NCBI RefSeq assembly: GCF_024448955.1
Contig: NZ_JAMOIH010000012.1
Location: 62,001-126,000, forward strand
DNA from: Stutzerimonas stutzeri
Lineage (GTDB): Bacteria > Pseudomonadota > Gammaproteobacteria > Pseudomonadales > Pseudomonadaceae
DNA: 64,000 nucleotides
Direction of reading: 5' to 3'
Below are positions 35,605-44,962 of the stretch, in pieces; positions within the stretch are counted from its first letter, which is position 1, and every line of letters begins with the position of its first letter. The notes under the pieces are model-generated. The model was not told the origin of the DNA. It did not search any database and saw only the letters and a program-made list of their open reading frames with translations. Made by a program: the position numbers and the translations under genes.

Positions 35605-36870
35605 TCAGGCCAATGCAGCCTGTCCAGTTCCGGTGGATATGGGCGCCTGTGAGCCCAGCGATTGCCCTACCACGTCACCGATCATGTCCGCGGTAATGGC
35701 GCTCAGGGTCCAGCCCAGGTGGCCGTGGCCGGTGTTATAGAAGATGCAGGGCGATTTGCCGCGGCCAACCTTGGGCATCATGTTCGGCATCATCGGGCGC
35801 AACCCGGCCCAGGGCACGACGCTCTGAGTGCTGACGCCTGGGAAGCATTCGTTGACCCAGTCCACCAACGGACGGATACGATCCGCGCGGATGTCGCGGT
35901 TGTAGCCATTGAACTCAGCGGTTCCCGCGACACGTAGACGATTGTCGCCGAGGCGGCTGGTTACCAGCTTCGTTTCGTCGTCCAGCAGGCTCACGGTCGG
36001 GGCTGCGACACGGCTGGCCTCGTCGTTGAGGTTGACGGTGATCGAATAACCCTTCACCGGATAGATGTTCACCCGGTCGCCCAATTGCGCGGCCAAGGCT
36101 CGGCTGGCCGTACCGGCGCAGATCACCATGCCGTCGAATTCCAGGGTTTCGTCGCCGCCTGGCGTGCCGAGAATGACACTGGCCTGGCTGCCGTTGGTCG
36201 CCACAGCTTTAACATCCTGGCCGTAACGGCATTCGACACCCAGGCGAATGGCCGCTGCCGCGAGGCCGTTGGTGAAGCTGTGGATGTCGCCGGTGGAATC
36301 GCACTCGGTGTAATAGCCGCCGTAGTACTGCCCCGCCAGCGTTGGCTCGATGGCCCGCATCTCGTCCGGCGTCACGCTGCGGCGCGGCAGCCCACCCTGG
36401 GCCAGCAGTGTGGAGACGGTGCCAGCGTGCTCAAAGCCGGCCTTGTCACGGTAGATGTGCAGAATGCCGGCCTTCTTCAAGTCGAAGTCGATGCCCTCTT
36501 CCTCGGCCCAGGCAAACAGATGCTCACGGGCCGCAATGGCCAGGCGTGCGGTTTCGATGGTGTTCTGACGGTATTGCGGGATGGAGCCGATGAACTCGGC
36601 GAACCAGGACAGTTTGTGCCAGCTGGGCTTGGGATTGACCAGCAGTGGCGCGTCGCTCTTGAGCATCCATTTCATGCCCTTGAGGATGGTTGACCAGTGA
36701 GTCCAGACCTCGGCATTCGAGGCGGAGAGCTGCCCGCCGTTGGCGAAGGAGGTTTCCATCGCGGCGTAGCGATGCTTTTCGAAAAGGGTTACGTCGAAAC
36801 CGCGTTTGGCCAGCGCATAGGCGGTGGTGATGCCGGTAATACCGCCACCAATGACAGCGATTGTTTTCAT
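35605..36870 (-). CDS. dadA: D-amino-acid dehydrogenase family flavoprotein
   Basis: A 421-residue FAD-dependent oxidase/dehydrogenase of the DadA group: nucleotide loop AVIGGGITGITTAYALAKRG at the N-terminus, SFANGGQLSAS, and a C-terminal GHGHLGWTLS. DadA enzymes oxidise D-amino acids to keto acids at the membrane and pass electrons to quinones. No racemase gene (dadX) is beside it. The tandem glycine riboswitch in front suggests that glycine, or an amino acid that rises with glycine, is the relevant signal or substrate. The ATG at 36870 has TGGAG 7 bases upstream; the frame is open 7 codons further. Confidence 0.9.
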   Translation of the reverse strand: MKTIAVIGGGITGITTAYALAKRGFDVTLFEKHRYAAMETSFANGGQLSASNAEVWTHWSTILKGMKWMLKSDAPLLVNPKPSWHKLSWFAEFIGSIPQYRQNTIETARLAIAAREHLFAWAEEEGIDFDLKKAGILHIYRDKAGFEHAGTVSTLLAQGGLPRRSVTPDEMRAIEPTLAGQYYGGYYTECDSTGDIHSFTNGLAAAAIRLGVECRYGQDVKAVATNGSQASVILGTPGGDETLEFDGMVICAGTASRALAAQLGDRVNIYPVKGYSITVNLNDEASRVAAPTVSLLDDETKLVTSRLGDNRLRVAGTAEFNGYNRDIRADRIRPLVDWVNECFPGVSTQSVVPWAGLRPMMPNMMPKVGRGKSPCIFYNTGHGHLGWTLSAITADMIGDVVGQSLGSQAPISTGTGQAALA

Positions 36871-36878
36871 TGTGTCGC

Positions 36879-36942
36879 TCCAGAACGTCAAGGGTCAGAG
36901 TCCGTCCGCGACATGCGGATCAGACGCCCCCTCTGTTCTGGA
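36879..36942 (-). promoter_or_regulatory. ribosome-site-sequestering helix of the dadA riboswitch
   Basis: On the minus strand TCCAGAAC (36942-36935), at the 3' end of the second aptamer, is exactly complementary to GTTCTGGA (36886-36879), which contains the dadA ribosome site. When paired, the site is hidden; folding of aptamer 2 by glycine would compete, freeing it. This predicts a glycine ON switch at translation. It is inferred from complementarity. Confidence 0.55.
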
Positions 36943-37126
36943 CCTGAGAGTTTCGCGAGCTCCAACGAGCGGAGTTCGCTTGCTCCTTCGGTGCGGCGGG
37001 CGACGACACCCGACGGCTCTTCAGAGTCAAACCTGTGGAATCGGTCCTTTTGCCTGAGAGTTTCCGGGGCGGTTGCTCCTTCGGCGCTGCCGGCGACGAT
37101 GTCGCTGCAGTCTCTCCCGAGTCCAC
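36931..37126 (-). ncRNA. tandem glycine riboswitch upstream of dadA
   Basis: Two glycine-aptamer copies are seen on the minus strand. Aptamer 1 (37126-37035) has GGGAGAGAC, GCCGAAGGAGCAA, AAACTCTCAGG and AAAAGGACCGA in order, closed by GTGGA/TCCAC. Aptamer 2 (37026-36931) has CTCTGAAGAG, ACCGAAGGAGCAAG, AAACTCTCAGG, closed by CTCTG/CAGAG. Aptamer 2 lacks the usual AAAAGGAC and has GTCCAGAA there instead, the part able to pair with the dadA ribosome site. Confidence 0.92.
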
Positions 37127-37297
37127 ATACTTCATGCCGGACCGATCGAAATCGATCCGGTGATGCAGTCGGTGCTCAAGGTGCCAGAAAACAGCCCCTT
37201 TGCAACACAATTTTTTCTGCCGTACGACTAAGGAACGATGCATTCGATCGCTTCAGCGGCACGCCATGAAACCATCACCGGCGTTACAGGCATGATT

Positions 37298-40200
37298 TCA
37301 GGAGCCCACAAGCGCTATCAGCTGAGCGATATCGACGGGCTTGGTCAGGTGTACATCGAACCCGGCCGCCAGCGCATTCTCCTTGTCGCTCGGTTGCCCC
37401 CAGCCAGTGATCGCCACCAGCCGAACACGCGAATCCGACGAGCGGATCATCCGAGCAACCTCATCGCCACGCAGTCCAGGCATGCCGATATCCAATAACA
37501 CCACTTCTGGCTCGAGCTGCCGATAGCGCTCGAAGGCTTCGACCCCGTCGAAGGCCAGATGCACGTCGTGGCCCTCCAGCCGGAGGACTTCGGCCATGGT
37601 TTCGGCGATGTCCCGGTTGTCGTCAGCGACCAAAACCCGCCGCGTATGGGCCCCAGACTCGTCGGCTTTCACAGGCTGCGCCTCGCGCCGCGGTGGGGCC
37701 AGCGCCGGTAGACTCAACTCGAATTCCGCCCCCAACCCAACCCCTTCGCTGCTGACGCGAATGTCGCCGCCATGAAGAGTGGCCAGCCCTTTGGCCAGCG
37801 CCAGCCCAATGCCCAGGCCAGCATTGACCTGTGTTTGGGTCGTTGGCACCTGAGCGAATCGTTCGAAAATCAGTTGGAGATGCTCGCGAGCAATGCCCAA
37901 GCCGTTATCGGTCACCGACACCGTTGCCGTCCCTTCTTTCAACGCGGCGCGAACTCGGATCTGTCCACCCTGAGCGGTGAACTTGGCGGCGTTGTTCAGC
38001 AAATTGACCAGTATCTGCTCGAGCCGGAGTGGATCGGCGTCGAGCAGGATCGGCTCTTCGGGCAATTCGACAATCAACTCATGCTGTTTCGCCTCGATTT
38101 TGGCCCGTGCGGTCTCGATAGCGGCCTCGATCACGGTCCGCAAAACCAGCGATTCCTTACGCAGCATCAACTTGCCGAGGGTGATGCGGGAGATATCGAA
38201 CAGATCGTCCAGCAGCAGGGCCATATGTCGTACCTGCCGCTCGATGATTTGCTGGCTGCGCAACTTCTGGGCTTCGGATGCAGAGGGAGAGCCGAAGAGA
38301 CCAGCGGCCAGGCGAATGGGTGCCAGCGGATTACGCAGCTCGTGCGCCAAGGTTGCGAGAAATTCATCCTTGCGCCGATCGGACTCCAGAATCGCCTGTT
38401 CCTGGCGCTTGGACTTGGTCACGTCAGCGAACCAGACGGCAAGCCTGTGCTCGAAGGGCGTGGCGATCAGGCGCACCCAGCGCTCGCTGGCAAAGGCAGT
38501 GCTGCGCATCTCTATGTCACGCGGCTGTTGCTGCGTCGCCGCCGCCACCAGCGTGTCGATCGCTTGCGGATTGGCATTGGGTCCGAGCACTTCGCTGATG
38601 CGCCGCCCCGTCAGTTCAACAACCGTTCCCTGCAAGCTCTCGGCACCGGTCGGGTTGATGAAGTCCAGCCGGAAATCATGTAACTCGCCCGCAGCATTGA
38701 GGTGCGGGGAAAGAATGGCGAACGGAACGGTGGACGAATCCAGCGCCACCTGCAGTCGCCGCTCAAACATGCCGGCCTTGCTCTGCGCCCGTGCCCGGTC
38801 GATGAATACCGCAGCAAGGCCAGCCGCAAGATCGGCCAGGCGAATCTCACGCTCGGTCGGGGGCCGCGTCTCTTTGAGTTGCACGGTCAAAGTGCCCAGG
38901 ACGCTGCCGTCGCTATGCAGGATCGGCGTGCTGTGAGCGGAGCGGAACCCTTCGATACGGGACACGACGCGAAACTCAGTGAAGCGCGGATCGGTTTCGG
39001 TGTCCGTCACCACCACCCGACAGCCTTCCTGTACCGCTGCGCCGCAAACGCCGAGTCCGGGCGCTACGTTGTCCAGTAGCTCAAGTGACGCTGTCGAAAA
39101 CCCCTTCGACGCATGGATGCGCAAGGGTGACCCGCCGTCGCTAAGCGCCAGCAGACCGTGGGTCGCACTGTGCAGCTCGCACAACACATCGATGATCGCC
39201 TGCAGTTGAGCATCCAGCGTCGGCAATTGCTGCAGGCGATTGCCGAGCGTGTGCAGCGAATTCAGATCACTTATCTGCTCGGTCAGGTCCTGCTGAGCCA
39301 GTTCCAGCTGCGACAGCATGCTGTCACGTTCGGCCTCGCTCGCCCTACGCGCCTGCGCAGCGGCAGCCAGTGCCTGGCCAACCTCGCGCACTTCTTCGAT
39401 TTCGCTGTTCGGTACCTGTTGTAACGACTGGCCTTGACCGATGGCCTGCGCCGCCCGGCGCAACTGACGCATCGGCACGTTGATTCGCCGCGTCGCGAAC
39501 AACGCTGCGGCGACGGCAAACATCAGGGACAGCAACAGTCCGCCGCCATAGAGCGTGAAAGCCCGAGCGGCGCCAGCTTCCACCGTTTCGGTTGGCGCAC
39601 CCGTGGCGACAACCCACCTGGAGGGACGCAGGCGGACGAATGCGGTGTACGCCGAAGCACCTTCTACCGTCATGGCCATGCCCACTCCTTCGTCGGCGGG
39701 ATTGTCCACGAGCATGCTCTGGAGCGTCGGAGACGCCAGCTGCCCCACGGTTTCCTGGTGCCGCTGAGAACGTGCGATGCGCATGCCGCTGGCGTCCAGC
39801 ACTGTGGTGATCCAGCCCGGCGGCAATCGGCGGTCGCTGATGACCTCGACGATGGATTCAGGCTTGAGCACCGCTGTCAGGACGTAGCGAGTGTTCCCCT
39901 CGATATCGACCGGCACGCGTATGGGAATCCCCCACACCCCGCCGGGGCCCAACCCCATGTTGCCGACCTGCGGCTCACCAGTGCGCATCAGTTCAGCGAA
40001 ACTGCGCGGCTCGGCAATCGCCTTGGATGCGGGCGAGTCGTGCCGCGAAATACGCCGGATGACCTGGCCGTCCGGCGTGATAACGAGCAGGGCATACCAG
40101 CTGGGCACCGAGGGCAATACGCGATGGACCATACCAGCGAAGCTGTCGATATCATCCTCATCGAGCAGCGTTGATTGCGATAACGCCTGCAGCACGTCCA

Positions 40201-40411
40201 GTGACCGCCTGAGCTCGACCTCGACTGCCGTGGCGGCCAGGCGTGTGGCTTCCAGACTGCGCTGCTTCGCCAGCAGCTTCTGGTCATTGACTATCGATAC
40301 CAGACCCAGCCCAGCGACCAATGCCAGAGGCAGAATTCCGGCAAGCGCGATCGTCAGCAGACGGCTGCGCAACGGTACCGAGCGGGTCGGTTTCGCTCTT
40401 GCCTGATTCAA
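37298..40411 (-). CDS. hybrid sensor histidine kinase (dCache-HAMP-GAF-PAS-HisKA-HATPase-REC)
   Basis: A 1037-residue membrane kinase. It has a first membrane helix near residues 15-40, a large periplasmic dCache-like domain (to about 285), a second helix, HAMP, a coiled coil, a GAF domain (about 410-560), a PAS-like segment, HisKA (H in TLAHELRNPLAP), HATPase (NLLNNAAKFT, DNGLGIA, GLGIGLALAKGL) and a C-terminal receiver (VVLLDIGMPGLRG). I prefer the TTG at 40411, with AGGGGA about 7 bases upstream; GTG 40429 or TTG 40444 would add a few residues. The ligand and partner are unknown. No response regulator gene is adjacent. Confidence 0.88.
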   Translation of the reverse strand: MNQARAKPTRSVPLRSRLLTIALAGILPLALVAGLGLVSIVNDQKLLAKQRSLEATRLAATAVEVELRRSLDVLQALSQSTLLDEDDIDSFAGMVHRVLPSVPSWYALLVITPDGQVIRRISRHDSPASKAIAEPRSFAELMRTGEPQVGNMGLGPGGVWGIPIRVPVDIEGNTRYVLTAVLKPESIVEVISDRRLPPGWITTVLDASGMRIARSQRHQETVGQLASPTLQSMLVDNPADEGVGMAMTVEGASAYTAFVRLRPSRWVVATGAPTETVEAGAARAFTLYGGGLLLSLMFAVAAALFATRRINVPMRQLRRAAQAIGQGQSLQQVPNSEIEEVREVGQALAAAAQARRASEAERDSMLSQLELAQQDLTEQISDLNSLHTLGNRLQQLPTLDAQLQAIIDVLCELHSATHGLLALSDGGSPLRIHASKGFSTASLELLDNVAPGLGVCGAAVQEGCRVVVTDTETDPRFTEFRVVSRIEGFRSAHSTPILHSDGSVLGTLTVQLKETRPPTEREIRLADLAAGLAAVFIDRARAQSKAGMFERRLQVALDSSTVPFAILSPHLNAAGELHDFRLDFINPTGAESLQGTVVELTGRRISEVLGPNANPQAIDTLVAAATQQQPRDIEMRSTAFASERWVRLIATPFEHRLAVWFADVTKSKRQEQAILESDRRKDEFLATLAHELRNPLAPIRLAAGLFGSPSASEAQKLRSQQIIERQVRHMALLLDDLFDISRITLGKLMLRKESLVLRTVIEAAIETARAKIEAKQHELIVELPEEPILLDADPLRLEQILVNLLNNAAKFTAQGGQIRVRAALKEGTATVSVTDNGLGIAREHLQLIFERFAQVPTTQTQVNAGLGIGLALAKGLATLHGGDIRVSSEGVGLGAEFELSLPALAPPRREAQPVKADESGAHTRRVLVADDNRDIAETMAEVLRLEGHDVHLAFDGVEAFERYRQLEPEVVLLDIGMPGLRGDEVARMIRSSDSRVRLVAITGWGQPSDKENALAAGFDVHLTKPVDIAQLIALVGS

Positions 40412-40608
40412 TAGTTCTTCCCCTGACACCCTGATTAGAATCAAGGCGTAAAAACTCGGCGAAACGGTGCGTCACCGAGCGGCACGCATTAGTTTAAGCA
40501 ATCCGTGCAACGAGTATCAGCACTTGGAGGGTCCTTGCTGCGGACCAGTTCATTCACATCTTCAGGTGGCAAGGCGCTGCCAGATAATTGAATCCTTGGG
40601 AGATTTGC

Positions 40609-40866
40609 ATGTTAGAACTTCGGCCTGGATGCGAATGCTGCAACATTGATTTGCCGCCAGAATCTGCGCAAGCGTTGATCTGCTCCTTCGAGTGCACCTT
40701 CTGTACGGAGTGCGCAGAGTCGAAACTTGGTTTCATCTGCCCTAACTGCGGCGGCGAACTGGTGGCCCGCCCCCGTCGCCCCGCTGCAAAGCTCGCTAAT
40801 AACCCGGCATCCACACAACGCGTTTATAAGCCGCAACGGTGCAGCCCGGCCCCTATCGTTCGGTAA
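40609..40866 (+). CDS. DUF1272 protein
   Basis: An 85-residue protein with the DUF1272 pattern of paired cysteines (MLELRPGCECCNIDLPPES, CSFECTFCTECAE, ICPNCGGELV), which suggests a zinc-binding fold. A GGGAG site precedes ATG 40609. The function is unknown. The basic tail after residue 60 is variable. Confidence 0.9.
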   Translation: MLELRPGCECCNIDLPPESAQALICSFECTFCTECAESKLGFICPNCGGELVARPRRPAAKLANNPASTQRVYKPQRCSPAPIVR

Positions 40867-40919
40867 GACCCGACGGCCTATCTTCGCCATCGCTCGTCTA
40901 ACCCAACAGTGATGGGTAC

Positions 40920-40943
40920 AAAAAAAGGCCCGCAAAGCGGGCC
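40920..40943 (-). terminator. rho-independent terminator of the mucD-like gene
   Basis: Minus strand: GGCCCGC-TTT-GCGGGCC (40943-40927) followed by seven T (40926-40920). It lies 25 bases after the stop of the protease gene. Confidence 0.9.
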
Positions 40944-40968
40944 GGATTTCGTGTTCAGGGCTAGGCCG

Positions 40969-42372
40969 TTATTTCGGCAGTTTGAACGTAATAAAGCTGG
41001 CCCGTCCGTCACGCAGCACGCGCATCGACACGGAGCGATTCTTCGGTAGCGACTTGACGACCTGACTGAAGGTTTCTACCGAGTCGATGGCCTGGTTGTT
41101 CAGATGCGTGATGACGTCACCCGGACGCAGGCCGATCATCGCCGCAGGGCCTTGGTTGACTTCACTGAGCACCACACCACCGTTGATTTCGAGCGCCTGA
41201 CGTTGGGCGTCGGTCAGCTCGGTCACCGAAACACCGAGGCGGTTATCGCTGTGGGTAGTACCGCCCGCGCCACCAGACGAGGCCAGCAAATCGCCGTCTG
41301 CGGGCAAGGCACCGACCTCGATGCTCAAGGTCTCGCGGTCGCCGTCACGCACGATCTCGAATTTGGCGGTGGTGCCAGGTTTCATCGCACCGATGAGGTG
41401 CGGCAGATCCCCCGACATATCAATGGACTTGCCGTTGACGCTCAGAATCACATCACCCACCCTCAGGCCGCCCTTGGCTGCCGGCCCACCATCCATAACC
41501 TGCGCCACCAGCGCACCGGCTGGACGCTCGAGACCAAACGACTCGGCCAGATCCTTGTTCACTTCTTGAATGACCACCCCGAGCCAACCACGGCTGACCT
41601 TGCCGTCTTCACGCAGCTGGTTGGCGACATCCATGGCGACGTCGATCGGGATGGCGAACGACAACCCCATGAAGCCACCGGAGCGGGTGAATATCTGCGA
41701 GTTGATACCCACCACTTCACCGTCGAGGTTGAACAGCGGGCCACCCGAATTGCCTGGGTTGATTGCTACGTCCGTCTGGATGAAGGGAACGTAACTCTCA
41801 TTCGGCAGACTGCGACCAGTCGCGCTGACCACGCCCGCCGTCACGGTGTGATCGAAGCCGAACGGAGAACCGATGGCGACGACCCACTCGCCTGCTTTCA
41901 ATGCTTCGGAGCTGCCGAGCTTGACCGTCGGCAGATCGTCCCCTTCGATTTTCAGCAATGCCACATCACTGCGCGGGTCGGCTCCGACCAGCTTGGCTTG
42001 CAGTTCGCTGCGATCAGGCAGACGCACCATGATTTCATCGGCATCGGCAACCACGTGGTTGTTGGTCAGCACATAGCCATCTTCGGAAATGATGAAGCCC
42101 GAACCCAGCGACTGAGCCTCTCGGCGCTCGGGTCGTTGCGGGATACCACGCTCGAAGAACTCGCGGAACATGGGCGGGATGCCCTCCAGATCCGGCATCT
42201 GCGCCAGCGCGCCACGCGCGGGTTTGTTCTGCTTGGTACTGATGTTCACGACCGCCGGCGAGGCATCTTCGACCAGCGGCGTGAAATCTGGCAGATCCGC
42301 ATAGGCGACCAGCGCCTGCCCGAATAGCGCGACGCCGGCTACGACTGCCAGAAGGTCTTTACGAAGAATCAT
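40969..42372 (-). CDS. mucD: periplasmic serine endoprotease, MucD/DegP family
   Basis: A 467-residue HtrA-type protease with a signal peptide (MILRKDLLAVVAGVALFGQA, to about residue 25). The catalytic triad is visible: H in LTNNHVVADA, D in DPRSDVALLKI and S in NPGNSGGPL. Two PDZ domains follow (about 260-350 and 375-460). It degrades misfolded envelope proteins and in Pseudomonas restrains the AlgU response. Usually mucD ends the algU-mucABC operon; here its neighbours are DUF1272 and DUF2254 genes, so it is either relocated or a paralogue. ATG 42372 has GGGAG upstream and begins the signal peptide; the open frame beyond is not used. Confidence 0.9.
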   Translation of the reverse strand: MILRKDLLAVVAGVALFGQALVAYADLPDFTPLVEDASPAVVNISTKQNKPARGALAQMPDLEGIPPMFREFFERGIPQRPERREAQSLGSGFIISEDGYVLTNNHVVADADEIMVRLPDRSELQAKLVGADPRSDVALLKIEGDDLPTVKLGSSEALKAGEWVVAIGSPFGFDHTVTAGVVSATGRSLPNESYVPFIQTDVAINPGNSGGPLFNLDGEVVGINSQIFTRSGGFMGLSFAIPIDVAMDVANQLREDGKVSRGWLGVVIQEVNKDLAESFGLERPAGALVAQVMDGGPAAKGGLRVGDVILSVNGKSIDMSGDLPHLIGAMKPGTTAKFEIVRDGDRETLSIEVGALPADGDLLASSGGAGGTTHSDNRLGVSVTELTDAQRQALEINGGVVLSEVNQGPAAMIGLRPGDVITHLNNQAIDSVETFSQVVKSLPKNRSVSMRVLRDGRASFITFKLPK

Positions 42373-42616
42373 GGTGACAGGTCTCCCACGATGAAAATTG
42401 GTTAAACGAACTTGAGTGTGGCCATCCAGACCAAAAAATAGCGGGCCGCCGTGCGCTCGAATGCTGCTCAACAGCCCGGCCACGGCAAACCCACCCAAGG
42501 GAGCAAGCTGTTCCGTCAGCCTGTGAAGAACTCTACGCCTTGTACAGTCAGCTTCGTGTGAAGCGGACGTAAAGGAACCGTAAGGTTTCGCCGCAGCAAT
42601 TTCCGATAGGGATCGC

Positions 42617-43891
42617 TTATCTGATCGCATCCAGGCCGGTCGTTTCAAACCCGGCCTGTTCAGCCGCTTGGCATACACGCAGATGATCCTCGGGCAAAAC
42701 GAGCGCGGCTTCTGCCCGTTTGAGCGCCAGCTCGATATGTCGGTCGGCCGCGATTCTGACCGCTGCATCACCCAGCCGCCCCAGCGATGCCAGCGCCTGC
42801 TGTAAACATATGCCCACCTCGACCAGCGCCGCTCCGTCGCGCGCGATGGGTGTAAAGAAGTCGTCGAGCATGTCCGCCACGCTCAGCCCCGGTGCGAATA
42901 TCCGGTCAAACTTGGGCTCCTCCGGTGGAGTCGGCCTGGATAGATGCGACAGCACCCGCAGACCGCGACCGATTACATCGACTGCGGTCCCCTGATCGTT
43001 GATACCGGGCGACAAGGCTCGCGACGCAATCTCGGCCAAGACGGTCATTCCGAAGCGTGGGTCGCGGTCAAAGGTTCGCTGTGCGCCGATGACGAAGGCC
43101 GCGCGCAGTGCGTCGTCACACTCCTCGCCTACACCCACGGACCAGGCGATCGGCTGCGTCGGCTCGACGAAGATACCCGGCAGCACACAGATATAGACCG
43201 AGCTGTTCTCCGACTCGGTCAACGTGCCCAATGCCGGCATGTCGATGTGCTGCACGAAGCCAATCTTACCGGCGTACAGCGGACGCGCGCCCGGCAGTGC
43301 TTTGGGGTCAACCTCGAGCGGGCAGCCACCCAGATAGGGTTGCTCCATGCGCTGGCACAACGACCGGGTTGCGGCGTCCTCCACCCTCGCCGTGGTCTCT
43401 GCGACCCTACCCAGCCCCGACAGCTGATCGATCCAGCGCAACAACGCGTAGACCACCAAAACCACGACGACGATGGTCGCAGCGAACATTACGACCCGGC
43501 CCTTATCACCATAAAGCCCTGTGCTCAGAGCGATGATGCCGACCAGGCTGAAGATGAACGAACCGATGAAGGTGGACAGGGTGTTTTGCGTCGTGGGGTC
43601 TTCCACCAGCAGCGAGATGGCCCGCGGGGTGACGTTGCTGGTCGCCGAACCGTAGGCGGCCACCATAATGCTCAGCGAAAAGGTCGTGACCGCGAGCATG
43701 CTCGATGCCAGCACACCAAGGATGTTATCGACCGCATCCGAGCCGATCTTGGTCGGGATATCGTCGGGGATATAGGGCGCCACCGCCAATGCCACCAGCG
43801 CAGCCGCGATGCCCAAGACAGAAAACAGGCTAGCCCTGAACCAGGGCCGCTTGCTGATGCGGATGAGAAACCACTTCCAACGCTCGATCAT
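42617..43891 (-). CDS. DUF2254 membrane protein
   Basis: A 424-residue protein with four hydrophobic helices in its first 170 residues (for example ASLFSVLGIAAALVALAVAP and VVMFAATIVVVVLVVYALL) and a soluble C-terminal half. It fits DUF2254, whose TMLAVTTFSLSIMV-like stretch is present (MLAVTTFSLSIMVAAY). The function is unknown. It is on the same strand as the protease gene, 244 bases upstream. Confidence 0.88.
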   Translation of the reverse strand: MIERWKWFLIRISKRPWFRASLFSVLGIAAALVALAVAPYIPDDIPTKIGSDAVDNILGVLASSMLAVTTFSLSIMVAAYGSATSNVTPRAISLLVEDPTTQNTLSTFIGSFIFSLVGIIALSTGLYGDKGRVVMFAATIVVVVLVVYALLRWIDQLSGLGRVAETTARVEDAATRSLCQRMEQPYLGGCPLEVDPKALPGARPLYAGKIGFVQHIDMPALGTLTESENSSVYICVLPGIFVEPTQPIAWSVGVGEECDDALRAAFVIGAQRTFDRDPRFGMTVLAEIASRALSPGINDQGTAVDVIGRGLRVLSHLSRPTPPEEPKFDRIFAPGLSVADMLDDFFTPIARDGAALVEVGICLQQALASLGRLGDAAVRIAADRHIELALKRAEAALVLPEDHLRVCQAAEQAGFETTGLDAIR

Positions 43892-43982
43892 CTGCGACTC
43901 GCGCTCAGGTCCGTTTCAGTACAGACAAGAGCGTCATCGCACCGTTGCGAAAAAACGGGGTTTCTTCGCAGACCGTCTCGTT

Positions 43983-44651
43983 TTAGCCCGCCAGCGCCGC
44001 GACTGCCGCCGGCAGTTCGCGCATGTCGTTGATCACGGTCGCCACGCCCAGCTCCCGCAGCGCCTGATCATGCCCGGCGGGAATATGGCTCGCGCCGGTA
44101 AAGCCGATCACCTGCATGCCCGCAGTGCGCGCGGCCAGGACACCGGTCGGGCTGTCCTCGACGACCAGACAGTGCCCCGGCGCGACGCCCATGCGCTCGG
44201 CGGCCAGCAGATAGACATCCGGCGCGGGCTTCGGCGAAGCCACCATTTCGGCGCAGAAGATATTCCCGGCAACCCGCTCGGTCAGTCCGGCGCGGTGCAG
44301 CGACGACTCGACATTGTGCAGACGGCTGTTGGACGCCACCGCAAGCGGCAGATCGATGGCAAGCAGTGCGTCACGTACGCCCGGGATGGCCTGGACTTGC
44401 TCGGCTACCGCTTTTTCGCTGTGACGCCGCAGATCGTCATCGAAAGTCTTCGGCAACTTCAAATCGAAGCGCTTTTCGATGAGGTCGATGATGCTCGGCA
44501 CCGTCAGGCCGAACGTCCCATCCAATGCCTCAATCAGCTGGTCCGCCGGCACATGGAGGCTCAACGCCTCGAACAACACGCGGTGGCTGATGATCTCGCT
44601 GTCGACGATCACGCCATCGCAATCGCTGATCAGCAGGTCGATAGTGGCCAT
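43983..44651 (-). CDS. HAD-family phosphatase
   Basis: A 222-residue haloacid dehalogenase-type hydrolase. The nucleophile motif is ISDCDGVIVDSE (DxD), followed by motif II (AVASNSR), lysine in SPKPAPDVY and the acidic pair in VVEDSPTGVLAA. It belongs to the phosphoglucomutase/phosphoglycolate-like group and hydrolyses a small phosphorylated compound in the cytosol; the substrate is unknown. The ATG at 44651 has AGGAGA upstream. Confidence 0.9.
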   Translation of the reverse strand: MATIDLLISDCDGVIVDSEIISHRVLFEALSLHVPADQLIEALDGTFGLTVPSIIDLIEKRFDLKLPKTFDDDLRRHSEKAVAEQVQAIPGVRDALLAIDLPLAVASNSRLHNVESSLHRAGLTERVAGNIFCAEMVASPKPAPDVYLLAAERMGVAPGHCLVVEDSPTGVLAARTAGMQVIGFTGASHIPAGHDQALRELGVATVINDMRELPAAVAALAG

Positions 44652-44962
44652 CGGATCTCCTGGTGGTTGACGCGCGGCAATAGCGCCGCGCCAGCTTGGA
44701 CTGCGCCAAGCATGCCGAGTTTTACGCCGCTTCGATGGCAATTGCGCGTCGCAACCATTGCTGTTGCGCATGCCAGCAAATCCGCACCGGCGCAGAGCCC
44801 AATGACGACCGGCGCCCGGTAGCCGGGCCAAATGTGCTTGCAGCACGCCCTTCGCCGCGCCAGTCACCACCATCCGAGCACCGTGCGCATTTCGTTCAAT
44901 ACCAGCGCTACGCCCACCCCTAGCCTTCGCACTGACATCTCTGCGTGAATTAGGAGTTACCG
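44652..44962. other. gene-free divergent spacer
   Basis: 311 bases between the divergent HAD and LysE genes. I see no convincing frame, hairpin or repeat. Confidence 0.5.

Noticed and set aside
37238..37498. Plus-strand frame between the riboswitch and the hybrid kinase end
   Set aside because: Mostly antisense to the receiver domain of the kinase.
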